Program-made: the position numbers and the translations under genes
In this document: piece by piece, positions 1-12,257 of the stretch
Layout: each line of letters begins with the position of its first letter
How positions within the stretch are numbered: the stretch's first letter is position 1
NCBI GenBank assembly: GCA_037074765.1
Contig: JBAMDO010000060.1
Span: forward strand, 62,001-126,000
Reading direction: 5' to 3'
From: Mansonella perstans
Lineage: Eukaryota; Nematoda; Chromadorea; Rhabditida; Onchocercidae
DNA: 64,000 nucleotides
The notes under the pieces: generated by a model
The model's database searches: none
What the model saw: only the letters and a program-made list of their open reading frames with translations
Told to the model about the DNA's origin: nothing

Positions 1-582
1 CTGCCTTTCAGAAGATACAGCTGTGTATGGCGATGTACTCTTATCATAGCTTGCTTTATGCAGTAAGATAGTCCTCGTGATTCTGATGATAAGTGTCATG
101 TTGGTAGTGCAATAATAAGTTTGTAGACGAACTGCATGAATGTCCAAAGTGTTTGTTATCAGATTAGGTGATTACATTGTTTACTTGTGATTATGATTAC
201 TTGTGGTAATGCTTCATTGTGATTATGTGTTCTGTGTCTCTAAAATAATTTGTGCATATAGATCTCAGAACGTTCGTTGATAATTTTTTGTTGATTACTG
301 CTCTCAATTTACTACTGCTCCCAATTTAAAAGTTAAGTAATAACTGTTCTTTTTTCAAATTCAGTTTTTTTTTTCTCACGAAATCATCCGGATAGCTTCA
401 GCTGTTATATTCATAATTGTTCTAGGCTTCTGGTATGGAGTTATAGTGGATTAAGGTTACTTGTGATTTCAAATAAGAAATGTTAGGACTGATTTCGTTC
501 TTTTTTCATCCTTATTTCTCTGTTCCTTTTTTCATGTTGTCCTTGTCAAAAGTTGTTTGTTGAGCGTAACTTTTTGTTCCAG
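1..582. other. Presumed intron of the CELF gene
   Basis: The next coding exon begins at 583 after a TTTTTGTTCCAG acceptor, and its first two bases complete a codon begun upstream. I could not find the start of RRM2 here, so this stretch is read as the 3' part of a long intron. It contains T-rich tracts and no ORF I would defend. Confidence 0.55.
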
Positions 583-3500
583 GCTGTGCCTTTGTGACGT
601 TTGCTCATCGTTCCTGTGCGCAACAAGCAATCAAACAAGTGCATCTATCTCAAACCATGGAGGTACTCTGTCACTCACCTGTATATTTTTTTTTTCCGCA
701 GTACGCTCCAATAAAGCATCGTATGCAGCTGAACTTACTGTGTACCACCAGCAGTCTATATTTTTCATTAATTGACAGTTTCTTTCTATTTTATTAGCAT
801 CCATCATATATAGGTCTTAGTTTTTTTTTGCTTAAATCATATCATATGTGATTACATTTTGAAACATTACAATTTATGTTAGGTATTTGTTGCATTGACA
901 GCATAATTTTTGAGTGTGAGATACATTACTATAACTTTTTATCACGTTATGAATATTTTCTGAATCCTAATGGGTCAAATCTATTCTGTTCAAACTTGAC
1001 GTCGGGATAAAATCCATCATTCTTTTTGTAGTATAGATCTGTGTCATTATCTGTAAAGATTGTGAATTTTCTATGTACTTAATACTTTTTTGCAAGGAAG
1101 TTAAATAGCATGTTGTTTGTGGTGAAGTCCTTTGATTGTTTATTATTTTAGTCGAGAAAGCATATTATCTGTTTTTTGCTATAAAAAAGAGAACTTTTGT
1201 TGCAAAAAAATTTTTCAAATGCTTACAGTGGAATCTTGTCATGAATTTTATAATTTACTGCGTCATAATATCTTTAGGGTTGTTCGAAACCTATCGTCGT
1301 GAAATTTGCTGATACCCAGAAGGAAAAAGATGCAAAAAAAAGTGGTGGAACACCAGTGGCAGCGACACCTTCGTTGCAGAATACAGTCAGTTTAGCCAAC
1401 ATGTTGCAACAGGTAAGATTTATGATAGAATTGTCTTTTTGATAAATAGAATTTTTTTCTAGTAAATTGACCTAGCTATAGTTATTGAAATTCATTAATT
1501 GCATTCCTTTACATTACATAACTTACATTCGCTCTGTGCCCTCATTTTGATTTATAATCATTTTGAAGAAAATCTTGTTTTTGAGAATTTTTAATCAAAT
1601 TATTCTGTCAGTTTTCTAGGTCTGTTCAAGACCCTATTCCATTATGCCCGCATGATTTTGTTTGTTGCAGTTACTGCAAACAGCACAGCCTAATAACAGT
1701 ACTAGTCCTGCTCTAGGAACTCAGTTGACTGCACTCGCAGCTCTGCTTCAGACAGCATCACAACCCAATGTTCTAAGTTTGCTTGGAAATGGTATCTTTT
1801 TTCGATTTCTTTGCAAAATCTGTCAACTGGTGAAGTTACTAGAAAAACGTTATTAGCTCAAAATTCTGTGTTGATAGGAAACATGTAAATATAAAATATC
1901 GAATTAAATTTCTCATGATTTTGAATCGTGGGAATCATCATTAGGTTCTGGATATGTTAAGCAAAACAAGTAAACAGTGATTGTATTGTAGTATTATCTG
2001 GTCTGGGTCGTTTAACCGAGAATACAGCAGCATCGAATCAAACATCTGTAAAATCACCCTTTCCTCTTATCAGTCAGCAAACCCTGGCATCACTCTCCTC
2101 TTCACCGGGCCTTTCAAATGCAGATTCAACAGGTACATCATCATGAAACAATGCATGGGTTCCCTCCTGCTTTTTTCCATTTTCTTTCTAGTATAGTGTA
2201 TTTAGCTTTAAGCAATATTTTCGGCACCTCTAGTTTTTCATAAGTCTTTTGCACTGCTAGCGAGTAATTTCGATTTGAGTGCATGCTCGCTGTAAAGTTT
2301 TTTCCACATTTTCTAAATTCGTTCTTTTCCTCTACCCATAAAAGCGCAAATTTTATTATAATGTGATTTAATTTTGTTATCTTATTAATTTTGTTAGTTT
2401 TCAAGTGTTACCGGCTTCTGCTTTCTTAGCATTCTGTAGCAAGAGATTTGGTCCGAGTCAACTAATAAATTTTTCAATTTTTTTTTTTGTTGTCTCTCCC
2501 ATGAAATCTGGTTTTGGTGTTTTATCGCTCAGAAATAATGATAATTTCACTTAAGTGCTGAAATAAGTCTAAAAGATCCATACTAGAATAACCTAATCAG
2601 TATATTAAGGAAGTAGTTTGAGACTGATACGATAAACTTCTTTCGGCACTTTTTTTCAACGAATTAAAGGAAAATTAGAATCAGTTTGTTGTGATTCTAA
2701 CTTTGGTACTTTCTTTTTGGAATTGCTTTTTTTTGCTTATTATTCGTAAACATGTCTTAATGTCCTTTTATTTTCCAATATTTTTGCTGTTTCTTGATTG
2801 CATCTGAAAATTTTCATGAAGACTGCAACAAAAATTATGAAATGATGTGGAAGTTATGCTTCTGCAGCCATAGATTTAAAATTGAATATCTTTCTAATAT
2901 TACCTATTTCAGCTGCGCTTCAGCAGCAGCAACACCAACAAATAGCTGCGCTACAGCAGCAACAAAGATTACTAGAACTTCTAACACATCAGCAGATTGT
3001 TAACACACCAATATCTACTGCCAGTGGTAAGTGTCATACTACGAAGAAAGCTTCAGTAGCAATTTCCTCTTATCTCAGTTAATTGCTTCCAGCGTTTTTT
3101 AATTTAATGAGTTGAATGTTGATTAAATTACTTAATCTCATGTTTTTTCAGGTTGTTTTGCTAATGACAGTAAAATAAATGGTACAACTGGAGGAAATAA
3201 CCTTATTCAACTGACGGGACAGAACGCATCAAACAGCATCGATGCCTTACAACAAGCATATGCAGGATTGCAGCAATTTGCTGGTGAGCGCTTTTGCTTT
3301 TATCAATTTTTCTATTTTGCAGTATTTCAGAAAAATAATTTACTAGAAGTCATTAACCCCTGTTTTTAATTTGGGTTTTGTCAGTAGGTTTGGTTGCCGT
3401 TTGGTAAGTTTCTGTTGTGAATTATGAGTCCTGTTGCATTTTCCTTTTCTTTTTTAGGTTTGTATCCACATTTGTCGGCTGACAGTTTACTTACTGCTAG

Positions 3501-3996
3501 TAGTGCATCTAACACAGGAATGAATACCACAAGTGGTGGGCAGTCAAAGGGACCAGATGGCTGTAATCTGTTCATTTATCATCTCCCACAAGACTTCACT
3601 GATAACGATTTATACACCACATTTTCACCTTTTGGTTCAATTATTTCGGCAAAAGTCTTCATTGACAAACAGACTAATCTGAGCAAATGTTTCGGTAAGT
3701 CTCACGCTGTATTGTGTTATTGTTCGATAGTGAAAGATGGACAACTGTCATCACAGGCGTGAAAAGGGAACAGTGTTCCATCTTAATTAAAATTGATGTT
3801 GTTCGATTCACTATTTTCAGGTTTTGTAAGCTACGATAACGTCGTTTCAGCCCAGAATGCTATTTCGGCACTGAATGGATTTCAAATAGGTTCAAAACGG
3901 CTGAAAGTACAGCTGAAGCGTGGAAAGGATAATAAACCGTATTCGAGTATGCCTGTTACTAGTAATAGTGGAAATACGAAATCTCTTTCAACTTAA
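583..3996 (+). CDS. etr-1: CELF/Bruno-type RNA-binding protein (ETR-1-like), 3' part
   Basis: Exons 583-662, 1278-1412, 1671-1791, 1992-2132, 2913-3026, 3152-3283, 3458-3694 and 3821-3996 join in phase and give about 377 C-terminal residues ending in TAA. The first exon is the end of the second RRM (GCAFVTF, then QTME joined to [17 protein letters not shown], a CELF signature). A linker rich in Ala, Leu, Ser and Gln follows, with a QQQQ-containing exon at 2913-3026. The third RRM starts near [14 protein letters not shown] and carries the KCFGFVSY RNP1 motif, split by the last intron, and [18 protein letters not shown] proteins regulate splicing and mRNA translation or decay in muscle and neurons. 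RRM1 and most of RRM2 must lie upstream of the window. ETR-1 is preferred over UNC-75 from the wording of RRM3, but this is recognition, not an alignment. Confidence 0.88.
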
Positions 3997-5457
3997 TTGT
4001 TGAATTTTTAGAAAGCTCAGTTTATCATTTCATTTTCAGTTGTAAAAATTATGGTTTCATTTCCTTCATGATTTATAAACACTGTATCGATAATTATGTT
4101 TGTTCCATTGATTATAAATTTAAATTGACAAATACAGTTCAAAATTACCATATGAGATAAAGTTATTAAGATAAAGTTTAACGGTTTGGTAAGGCACATA
4201 CTTTCCTTTGAAGCAGATTTATATTGACCCTTTAATCTTCAGTTAATATATGGGCATAGTTATTCCAACCGTCTGTCCTAGGTGACGAGTATTATATTTT
4301 TTATGATCAGAAATTATGAATTCTCATTCTACTTAATTCCTCTTTTCCATTCTATTTGATTTGCTAACAAATATGTTATTAAATTCACTTCCTGATTTTC
4401 AAACCTATCAGATCTTGCCTCATTATAAAAATGTAATCTTTACTAATCTTATGCTTGCCCTTTACCTGTTCTCATTTTTCAAGCTCTCTTGCCAAGACTT
4501 GCATATGTATTGTTGCTTTGAGCTTTTCTGTTTTTTTATTAATATGTTTAAGCATTATTTGAAACTTGCTAACCAGTGTTTTGTAAATTAAATGTAGTTT
4601 AAGTGCTATTAATCATGCACCTTCTCGTAGATTTTCTGTTTTTAAAATTGTATCATTCTTCGTTTAATTGAAAAGATCATCGAAAAGCTGCTATTTTATA
4701 ATATAAATATTTTATCTATATCTTCATCTATTAAATTATTTGTTTTGTTTTGTTTCTTTTTTTTTTTTTTTGATTGTAGCAATGCGTTTAATTTTTAAAT
4801 TTAGTTGTTCTGCTTGAACTGTTGATTGTTCTGACTGAAATATAAATGATATTTGATTTTTATATTTCATCTATATTTATTATTTATTTACACCATTTAA
4901 TGAGATTCCACTATACCTTAGCATCTCAAGCAGTGAATATTTTATAGAGACCAAATATAATAGAATTAACCTTGCTGATTTTAATTTCATTACGGCATTT
5001 GGTTGTTTATAGAATCCAGTGATCACTATAAAAGGCATAAGTCTTAATGACCTATTTTATGAAATTGAGATTTAAATTTAAGTAGGAAACCGAACTAGCA
5101 CAAATGTTTTTGTTGTACAGTAGTCAAGTGAATCTTGAATTGATTCTCCAATTCTGCAAAAAACCATTTCGGAAACATCTTATATTGAAATTTGAAATAA
5201 CAAAGAAAATAGATACAGGCAAATAGGAAAAAATAAGTACAGATAACTACTGTTACATCGAACAGTTCGGAAGAGAAGTCTTTAATATTGCATCTGTTCC
5301 ATTTGATGGAACAGTCCGAGGAATGTAAATGATATTTCGTAGTAGCAGTAATGTGAGGTTTTGGAGAGCAACTCGATAGTATTCCACCGATTGCTTCATT
5401 TGTTATGATTAAAAAATCTCCAGAAGTTTGAAGAAAGTTTGGTTCACTCAAATTCCA
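3997..5457. other. Convergent intergenic region
   Basis: This gap separates the stop codon of the CELF gene (+) from the stop codon of the transporter (-). It must hold both 3' UTRs. It is AT-rich with a long T tract near 4757-4771. I see no coding exon or RNA gene in it. Confidence 0.6.
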
Positions 5458-8400
5458 TCAGGATTTTTCTCCCGATGTCATTGTAACGGTAGCTATACTT
5501 TCATATGTCGTACTTTCCGTGATTAATTCGGGATCTGAATGAGTTTCGCGACTATGTTCAATACCGTAAAAGCCATAAATTGCAAGTCCTAAAAGATAAG
5601 TAGCAAACAATTTTCTCAGAAGAGGAAAGTTGGACTTTTTGATGACACAAGTTGATGAATTTCATGAGCAAGTAGTTCTTTTGAACATATTAGTAATAGG
5701 CAATTGCAAAATACTTATTAACAGAAGTAGCATTAAAGAAATATATTCGAACATGGATGGTATGGAAATATTCAAAGATTTTAATAGTTGAAACTTACCG
5801 ACAACAAGCCATATGCCAAGTCGGATCCAAGCTACCGGAGCCAGATGGAACATTAGAAAAATATTGATGAGTACGCTGGTTGCTGGTATAAGAGGTACTA
5901 ATGGTACCTAAAGCATATGCAACATTAAGTAAGGGACTTGAGATGTTGAAACTGGATAAAACGTATAAGCTCAATTTCACCAGCTGAGTATACCTCGATA
6001 ATTATCATTACATGTTTGGGGGTAATATTGTGATCTAATTTAGGATATTATTCATCGGTTTCCCGAATAAAATTAACGATATTAGCGATCAGGCTATTTC
6101 ATTTCATGGATTAAACTATTGCTTTAATTACTATCGAGTAGTGATATTGAAAAGCAAGAACCCTGAATGAAATCTGTTCATTATTTTGATGATGTGCGCA
6201 GATTAAAATAAATGCACTCGCAGCAATGGTTCCAAAACCGACTATTAATATCCAACCAAATAGAGTGTGCGCAAATCTGGTGACGAAAATGATACCTATA
6301 CCAGCATCGGCAAATATCATTGAAAAAACACACCACAGTACGAGCCTTCCTGGTTTCAAAACATTAAGCCAACGATATCCTGGTATCCAGGATTTTATTC
6401 GACCTCCTAGAATAAGATCAATTTTGACTTTTTTCGCTAAACTTCCTCACTTTTGAGATGTATACTCAAATTACTCTGTAAGCACTCTTTTTTTACCCAT
6501 CTAAACTTCCTAACTTAAGCCGAAATTTTGTGTGATAAAATGTAATAGTTTTCAAAGTCATAAGGATGAACACCTGTTTTTATGCATCAACTGTTTCAAA
6601 GCAATAAAACTTAGAATTTAAAATAATATATACTGATAACTTCATACCATTTCCTTCAGTAATATTGTTTTCATTGAGAATCGGACGATATCGAAGAACA
6701 ATAACACAGGCAGAAACAATCGTATAAGCTAGGAGTGTACCGATCGACAGAAACTCCACCAGAGTTTCGATATCAAACAGAAATGCTATTACGGAAGTAA
6801 TAGCACTGAAAACAATCACTGCTTTCAGCGGTACCTGCAAAAGGTTTTTCTTTTATGCAATCTTGTGCAGGATTAAAAAGTTGAAATCTTCTTTAAAGGT
6901 TTAAATTGATACATTAATGGAACGAGACTTTCGTCCTCAGGGTATCCGGATACTAGAATATCATTTCATTTTATTTGATTAACTCTATTCAAATTTATGC
7001 TTACATTTTGTAAACTTAACTTTTGAAATGAAATTTAAAGGTTCTTTGAAATGTTGCAAATGTGTTATTTTACATTTAAAATAAATGGCTTATTTCTTCC
7101 TGAAAAATGAAAAGAAATGTTTACCTGAGTCTTGTCATTCACTTGTCCAAAAGTTTTAAATATCAGTCCATCTTCAGCCATTGCATAAACACATCGCGGA
7201 AGAGCGAACATCGAACCAATCTAGACCATTTCAATTTATAAAGTAAAGTAATTAATACAACAAATATAAATTTATACAATAAACATCGAGCATCTGTGAA
7301 TAGAAGAGGTTGACTGATTTAAGGATTCATTGATAATCTTCAGTAATCTATCAACAGAAATGATTCCCCTGTTCTCGCCCTACCTGCCAAAAAAAAAAAA
7401 AAACAACTTTTCAAGTCACCGGATGTGAACTACTTCAACTTATATTGTTTTTCACCGGATGATAGTTGACACTGTTTGTGGAATTATAGAAGACGCGCTC
7501 ATAATATGTTTACCAACTAACCAAACTTGTGGTCATGGCTGATAATGCCCCAGCAGAAACAATATATTTTGTCCAAGTTGCACCACGACTTGCAAACGCT
7601 TCCGAAAATGCTGCTGTAGGATTTACCTGTGACATAAGTTGTTTTGTGAAACATACTAAATTGAGAATTTCAGTAATATGGGAATCAATTTCTATCTCAC
7701 CAAATATTTATTTTCTTCCAGACTGATGAAATTTGAAAGAAATATTTATTGAAATATTTATTTGTGAAATATTTATTTTCTTCCAGACTGATGAAATTTG
7801 AAAGAAAATTAGAACTGTATTGATCACCTCCCAAAATGGAACCATTAAAGTTAATGTTGAAGCCATGAGAATATAGGCCACTGTTACGATAGACATCGAG
7901 ATAAACGTTGCTAAAGGTATCGTTCGATTTGGATCTAAATTATATATCACTGAATTTTATACATTAAAAGTAGTTATTTTTTAAACTGAAAATTTCAGTA
8001 ATATGGGAAATAAACGAATAGGCAACAATGAAGAATAACAATAACGATGATTTACCAGAAGCTTCCTCGCCAGCGGTTGCTAAGCCATCAAAGCCGATAT
8101 AAGCAAAAAAACAACTCGCAGCTGCAGCAAATGTCCCACCAATACCGTATGGAAAGAAGTTTGATTTGCCAGTGTCAACTTCACGGACAGACCAAAGTGT
8201 AAAGTTTGCGAACGTGAATCCATAACAAATTACGAACACAATAACCTATAAAATTTACCTGTATTAGAGATAAGAATAATAGAGTAGATCTAAATCGTCA
8301 TAATCATCAGTAAAGTTACCAGCATATTGATTATTGTGAATAAAGAATTAAAATAAGTGGATGTCTTTGAGCCAAGACCAATAAACACTGCGACTGCTAG

Positions 8401-10108
8401 CACTACCAAAAATGCTATGAGATCTGGAGAATCGGCGAGGAATGAATCCTAAAAAAAATTCTTATGACATTGCTCAGCTTATCAACTAAACATAATATAT
8501 CGAGTAGGCAATTTAACTATGACAATGAAATCTTTAAATTTAATTAGCTAAACAAACATCAAAATGTCCGGCAGTAACGATGCTCGAATTTCTGACGGAA
8601 TTGTCAACCAGAGATGTCAAATAGCCAGACCACGATCGAGCTACTGCTGAAAGGGAAAAATTTTGAAGTAAATTTGTAAAGTAACAAAACAGAAAGACAA
8701 AAGAGATGTACAAGAAATGTTTAGAATACTTCACCTGCAGCACCAAGCATGTGCTCAAGAATAATATTCCATCCAACAACAAATGCCCACAATTCACCAA
8801 CACCAATGTATACATAAGTGTAAGCACTCCCCGCTTTTGGAAATCTGAAACTTTCAGAAGCGCTTATGAAATTCATTATGATAATCTCGATTTCACCTTA
8901 CATGTCCAAGTCAAGCAATCTTTTTCATGCACAGTAAGAAGTATTCATATGGGAAATTAAATAATTGTTTCTAATAAGTTTTAGTGTGAAATGCGTCATT
9001 CAGTGTAATAAATAATCAAACTTCTTTAAATGTAAAATATTTAAACTAATTTCAATTGATGATTTTATTGCATTTCAACCTTCCACCAAATTCTGCATAA
9101 CATAATGCTGAGAGGAGCGATGCAAACCCAGCTAATGCAAACGATATCACAATGGAAGGTCCTGCGACATCACGTACCACAGCACCTGAAGACGTTGACA
9201 TACAATGGTTATATTAACTTTTTTCCTTCCTATACTTTTGCAATAAAAAATAATCAGTGTATTTAAGCAGCATATATGCAATTAATTCGAAAACTTAGAA
9301 ATTTGAACTTTTTATCTTCAGAGCGTTACGTCAAGACTGTTTTTTTGATTGCACTTAACTAGCTTATATTGAACTTACAAAACTTGCGAAGCATCAAATC
9401 AGCTTATCACATATTATGAAAACAAAAATCCTTTTTAATACTTCGATGATATATCCTGATTGTATAAGATTGGTGAAAAGTATTGAAAAGGTGAAAGGTT
9501 TATTGATAATTAATTGTTTGATTATCTACTAGTAGCTCATTTGATTTGTTATGAATTATCTAATTCTTCTGCTATCGAATTGGAATGTGTGAGAGAGCGA
9601 AAAAAAGAATGGATAATCAAAAGCAGCATTGTGTCAACGATGGAAATAGGAACTTAACTGAAAATACAACATCGAATAACACTTCTATGATGTGAGTGTA
9701 GCAAGAACGCTCATTACTTCCTATTTTACTATTTTTGTTCTTATCATTAATATATTTGAATTCTAAAAGTTGAAAATCTTTTAAACATTATATTCAAAAT
9801 TAAAAAGTTTTTTTGTGAAATTCAAGAAAGTGAGAAATCACATTGTATATATTCAATTAGTTTTTGTAGAAATTCGTAAATGTCCTTTTTTTTTAAGATT
9901 AAATAAAACTGCACATTTTGACAAACAGAACAGAGAGCTGGTGCTCACCGGTCAAAACATATATGCCGGCTCCAACCATATGGCCAACACCAAGAAGAGT
10001 AATATCGGTTATTGTAAGACAGCGTTTCAGCTGTGTTTCCATCATATTATTGGACGTCTTTAAACGGAATAAACTTTTTCGAAGAGTGACCATTGTTTTG
10101 TATGACAT
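5458..10108 (-). CDS. Cationic amino acid transporter, SLC7 CAT family
   Basis: Thirteen exons on the minus strand, in transcript order: 10108-9949, 9185-9080, 8844-8735, 8646-8558, 8448-8320, 8245-8056, 7934-7828, 7626-7522, 7220-7125, 6834-6648, 6406-6162, 5907-5799, 5588-5458. All junctions are GT-AG and in phase, giving 587 residues, the usual CAT size. Family marks are [16 protein letters not shown] in the first membrane helix (residues 39-54), [43 protein letters not shown], and [20 protein letters not shown] proteins are 12-14-helix plasma-membrane carriers that take up arginine, lysine and ornithine. Substrate cannot be read from sequence alone. The start is the first ATG after an in-frame TAA seven codons upstream. 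The C-terminal tail is short and rich in Thr and Ser. It diverges from the Rho-like gene over 2.1 kb. Confidence 0.93.
7702..7807. repeat. Local 65-bp-offset duplication in transporter intron
   Basis: About 41 bases starting AAATATTTATTTTCTTCCAG recur at 7702-7742 and 7767-7807. The copies lie between the exons at 7522-7626 and 7828-7934 and look like a recent tandem slip within the intron. Confidence 0.8.
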
Positions 10109-12257
10109 AAATTCCTGTGTATGTTAGCACCAAAAAGCTACAATGCTGAAACAAAATGTGTGTTCAATTAAAACCGAAGCATGCAGTTATATGTACCTTG
10201 TGAGTAAAAATTTAGCATACTTACACCACAACTAGTTAATTTCATTTAGATATTTACAGCTAATTAAATAACTCAGTTAGTTAGCCATAGACTTATTTTT
10301 TTGGACCTTATACAATACTGCAGTGATTAAAAGTTGCATTTGAATAAATGTCAGTTAAATGGCAGAATGAAATGCTATTCACACGTGTTGTCTTCTCATT
10401 ATGTTTTAATAGCAGTTACTGTTACTATCATCACCATGCCACGAAGTAGTATCATGGAAAAAATTGTCGGAAAAAAACCGTAGTGCAGATATTTAGGTGC
10501 AAATTTATAACAATATGAAGCTGGTGAATAGAAGTTGTTTTAATTTGAATATTTGTCAGACAAATGAGTCGCTACAAAAAAATAAAGTAAAAATAACATA
10601 AATGTTTTGATCTTAAAGTTATGAATCATTTATCCAACCAAATTTCTTTGCAATATTTGATTTGCATCAACTGCTAATCTAGCTTAATTGCAATATCTGG
10701 ATTGTAACAATGTCCTCTGTCCCATGGACACAGTTCTTTGTATTAATGTTTCTCAATATAATAGCTAAGCTAGAAGCTATTCCCATGCCAAACTACTATA
10801 ATCAACAAAGCTCCTATATTGTAACCTTCTTCCAACCTATTGAAAGAAATATAAATATACTGTAGAGTACCACACTATGTAAACAGACAAGTGAGTTCTA
10901 TCCATCTATATTAATCCCAAACTTTTGATGAAGTCAAAGAAGGATAAATATCCTTAGGCTAAGAAGATTTCACAAAATTATTCGTCAGTGCCAGCCAATA
11001 TAACGAGGATATTTCAACAAAAATTAACTTTTACAGTAGAAATATTTCATGGTAACATAATCAAATGAAAGGAACGAGTAGTCGATTACAAGGTCAGTGG
11101 TAGGAATTATGAAAATACATTTTAAGAATGAATTATTTCAAAAAAAACGAAAAAATTCGTGTGCCAATTGAGATAACAATTCAGACTAGAGGAGTGCAGT
11201 ACTTTTGCACACTTGTTTGTGCAGGTGATTGTTGCACCCCTAAATCTACCATTCATCAATGTTATCGTTGATTCATCAGGTCTTCCTTCTCCCCTCGTAC
11301 TTTCCATATTTTTAATCGAATTTGCGATATCATTTTTGCTAAAACACTAAACTGTTGTTAGTGTTCAAATTTCCACATAAAAATGAACAACTTTTCATTT
11401 CTGTAGTAAAATCAAATGTCACATATCTCAATGCCAAATCAATTAACCACTTAACACGCAGCTCTATGTATAAAAGGTCAGTTGAGGAAACAGTTCATGC
11501 TAAATTCAGTGAACTAATATTCTAGATACTAGCAGTTTATCAATTCCGAGAAAATCATTCATAGAATTGCTGAAGAGTGAAAAAGAAGAGTAGAAAAGAG
11601 TGAAAAGTCAACATGAGTTTACTGCGCCAATAGTCGAAGTACTTAATGATAAGCGCAGAAAATACTCATGAGACAAAGTACTCAATAACAATAGTATACT
11701 GAGAATACATACATAATATATGTAAAGTGGAGCATAGGTAATGGCTCTATCATTGACAGATGTGACAGCTTCTTATCGATCATGTCACCGAGAACTACCA
11801 CTAATGGTGATGATGTATGAAAAGCAAGAGAGGAAGGGAATTAATACGGCAAGTAGTGAGAAAATAATCAGCCTTACCAGAGTTTTATTAAAAGCCTTTT
11901 GATGAAAAAGGCTTGAAGATCTCGTTGGATTATTAAATTAAAAAAAAAAAAAAAAAAAAATTGTTTATAAGATGTTACCGCGAAGATAGAATCTTATAAA
12001 GAATAAAAGGAATAAAACAAAATCCTGCTGGAGCAGTTTTTAACAGAGATTAAAGTTCTAATGAAATGAAAACAATGTTGAGAAATGAATTTAGCTTGCT
12101 TACTGGAATGTTTTAATTTATCAAACATTCGCATATTCCAAGGATTTTCCGATGCATGCGTGATATTTTCGAAATTATAAAATTGTTTTACTGAAAGATG
12201 AAATTTATTCATTTAAGTTTGATTTTCAATAGCTGTGTGGTTGCTGAGAGGTAATAA
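10109..12257. other. Divergent intergenic region, possible two-way promoter
   Basis: The transporter (-) and the Rho-like gene (+) both read away from this 2.1 kb gap. I found no exon I can defend. It includes a TATA-like TATAAAAGG at 11469-11477 pointing right, followed by a purine-rich leader and a six-codon ATG frame near 11613, and a run of A at about 11940-11960. Confidence 0.5.
11469..11477 (+). promoter_or_regulatory. TATA-like box without an assigned gene
   Basis: TATAAAAGG is a close match to the core TATA element. The nearest assigned start codon is about 780 bases downstream (12258), so either a 5' UTR intron, a non-coding transcript or chance must explain it. Confidence 0.3.

Noticed and set aside
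663..780. Open frame after the first CELF exon
   Set aside because: The RRM2 sequence continues directly at 1278 in the correct phase; this segment follows a GT donor and matches no CELF sequence.
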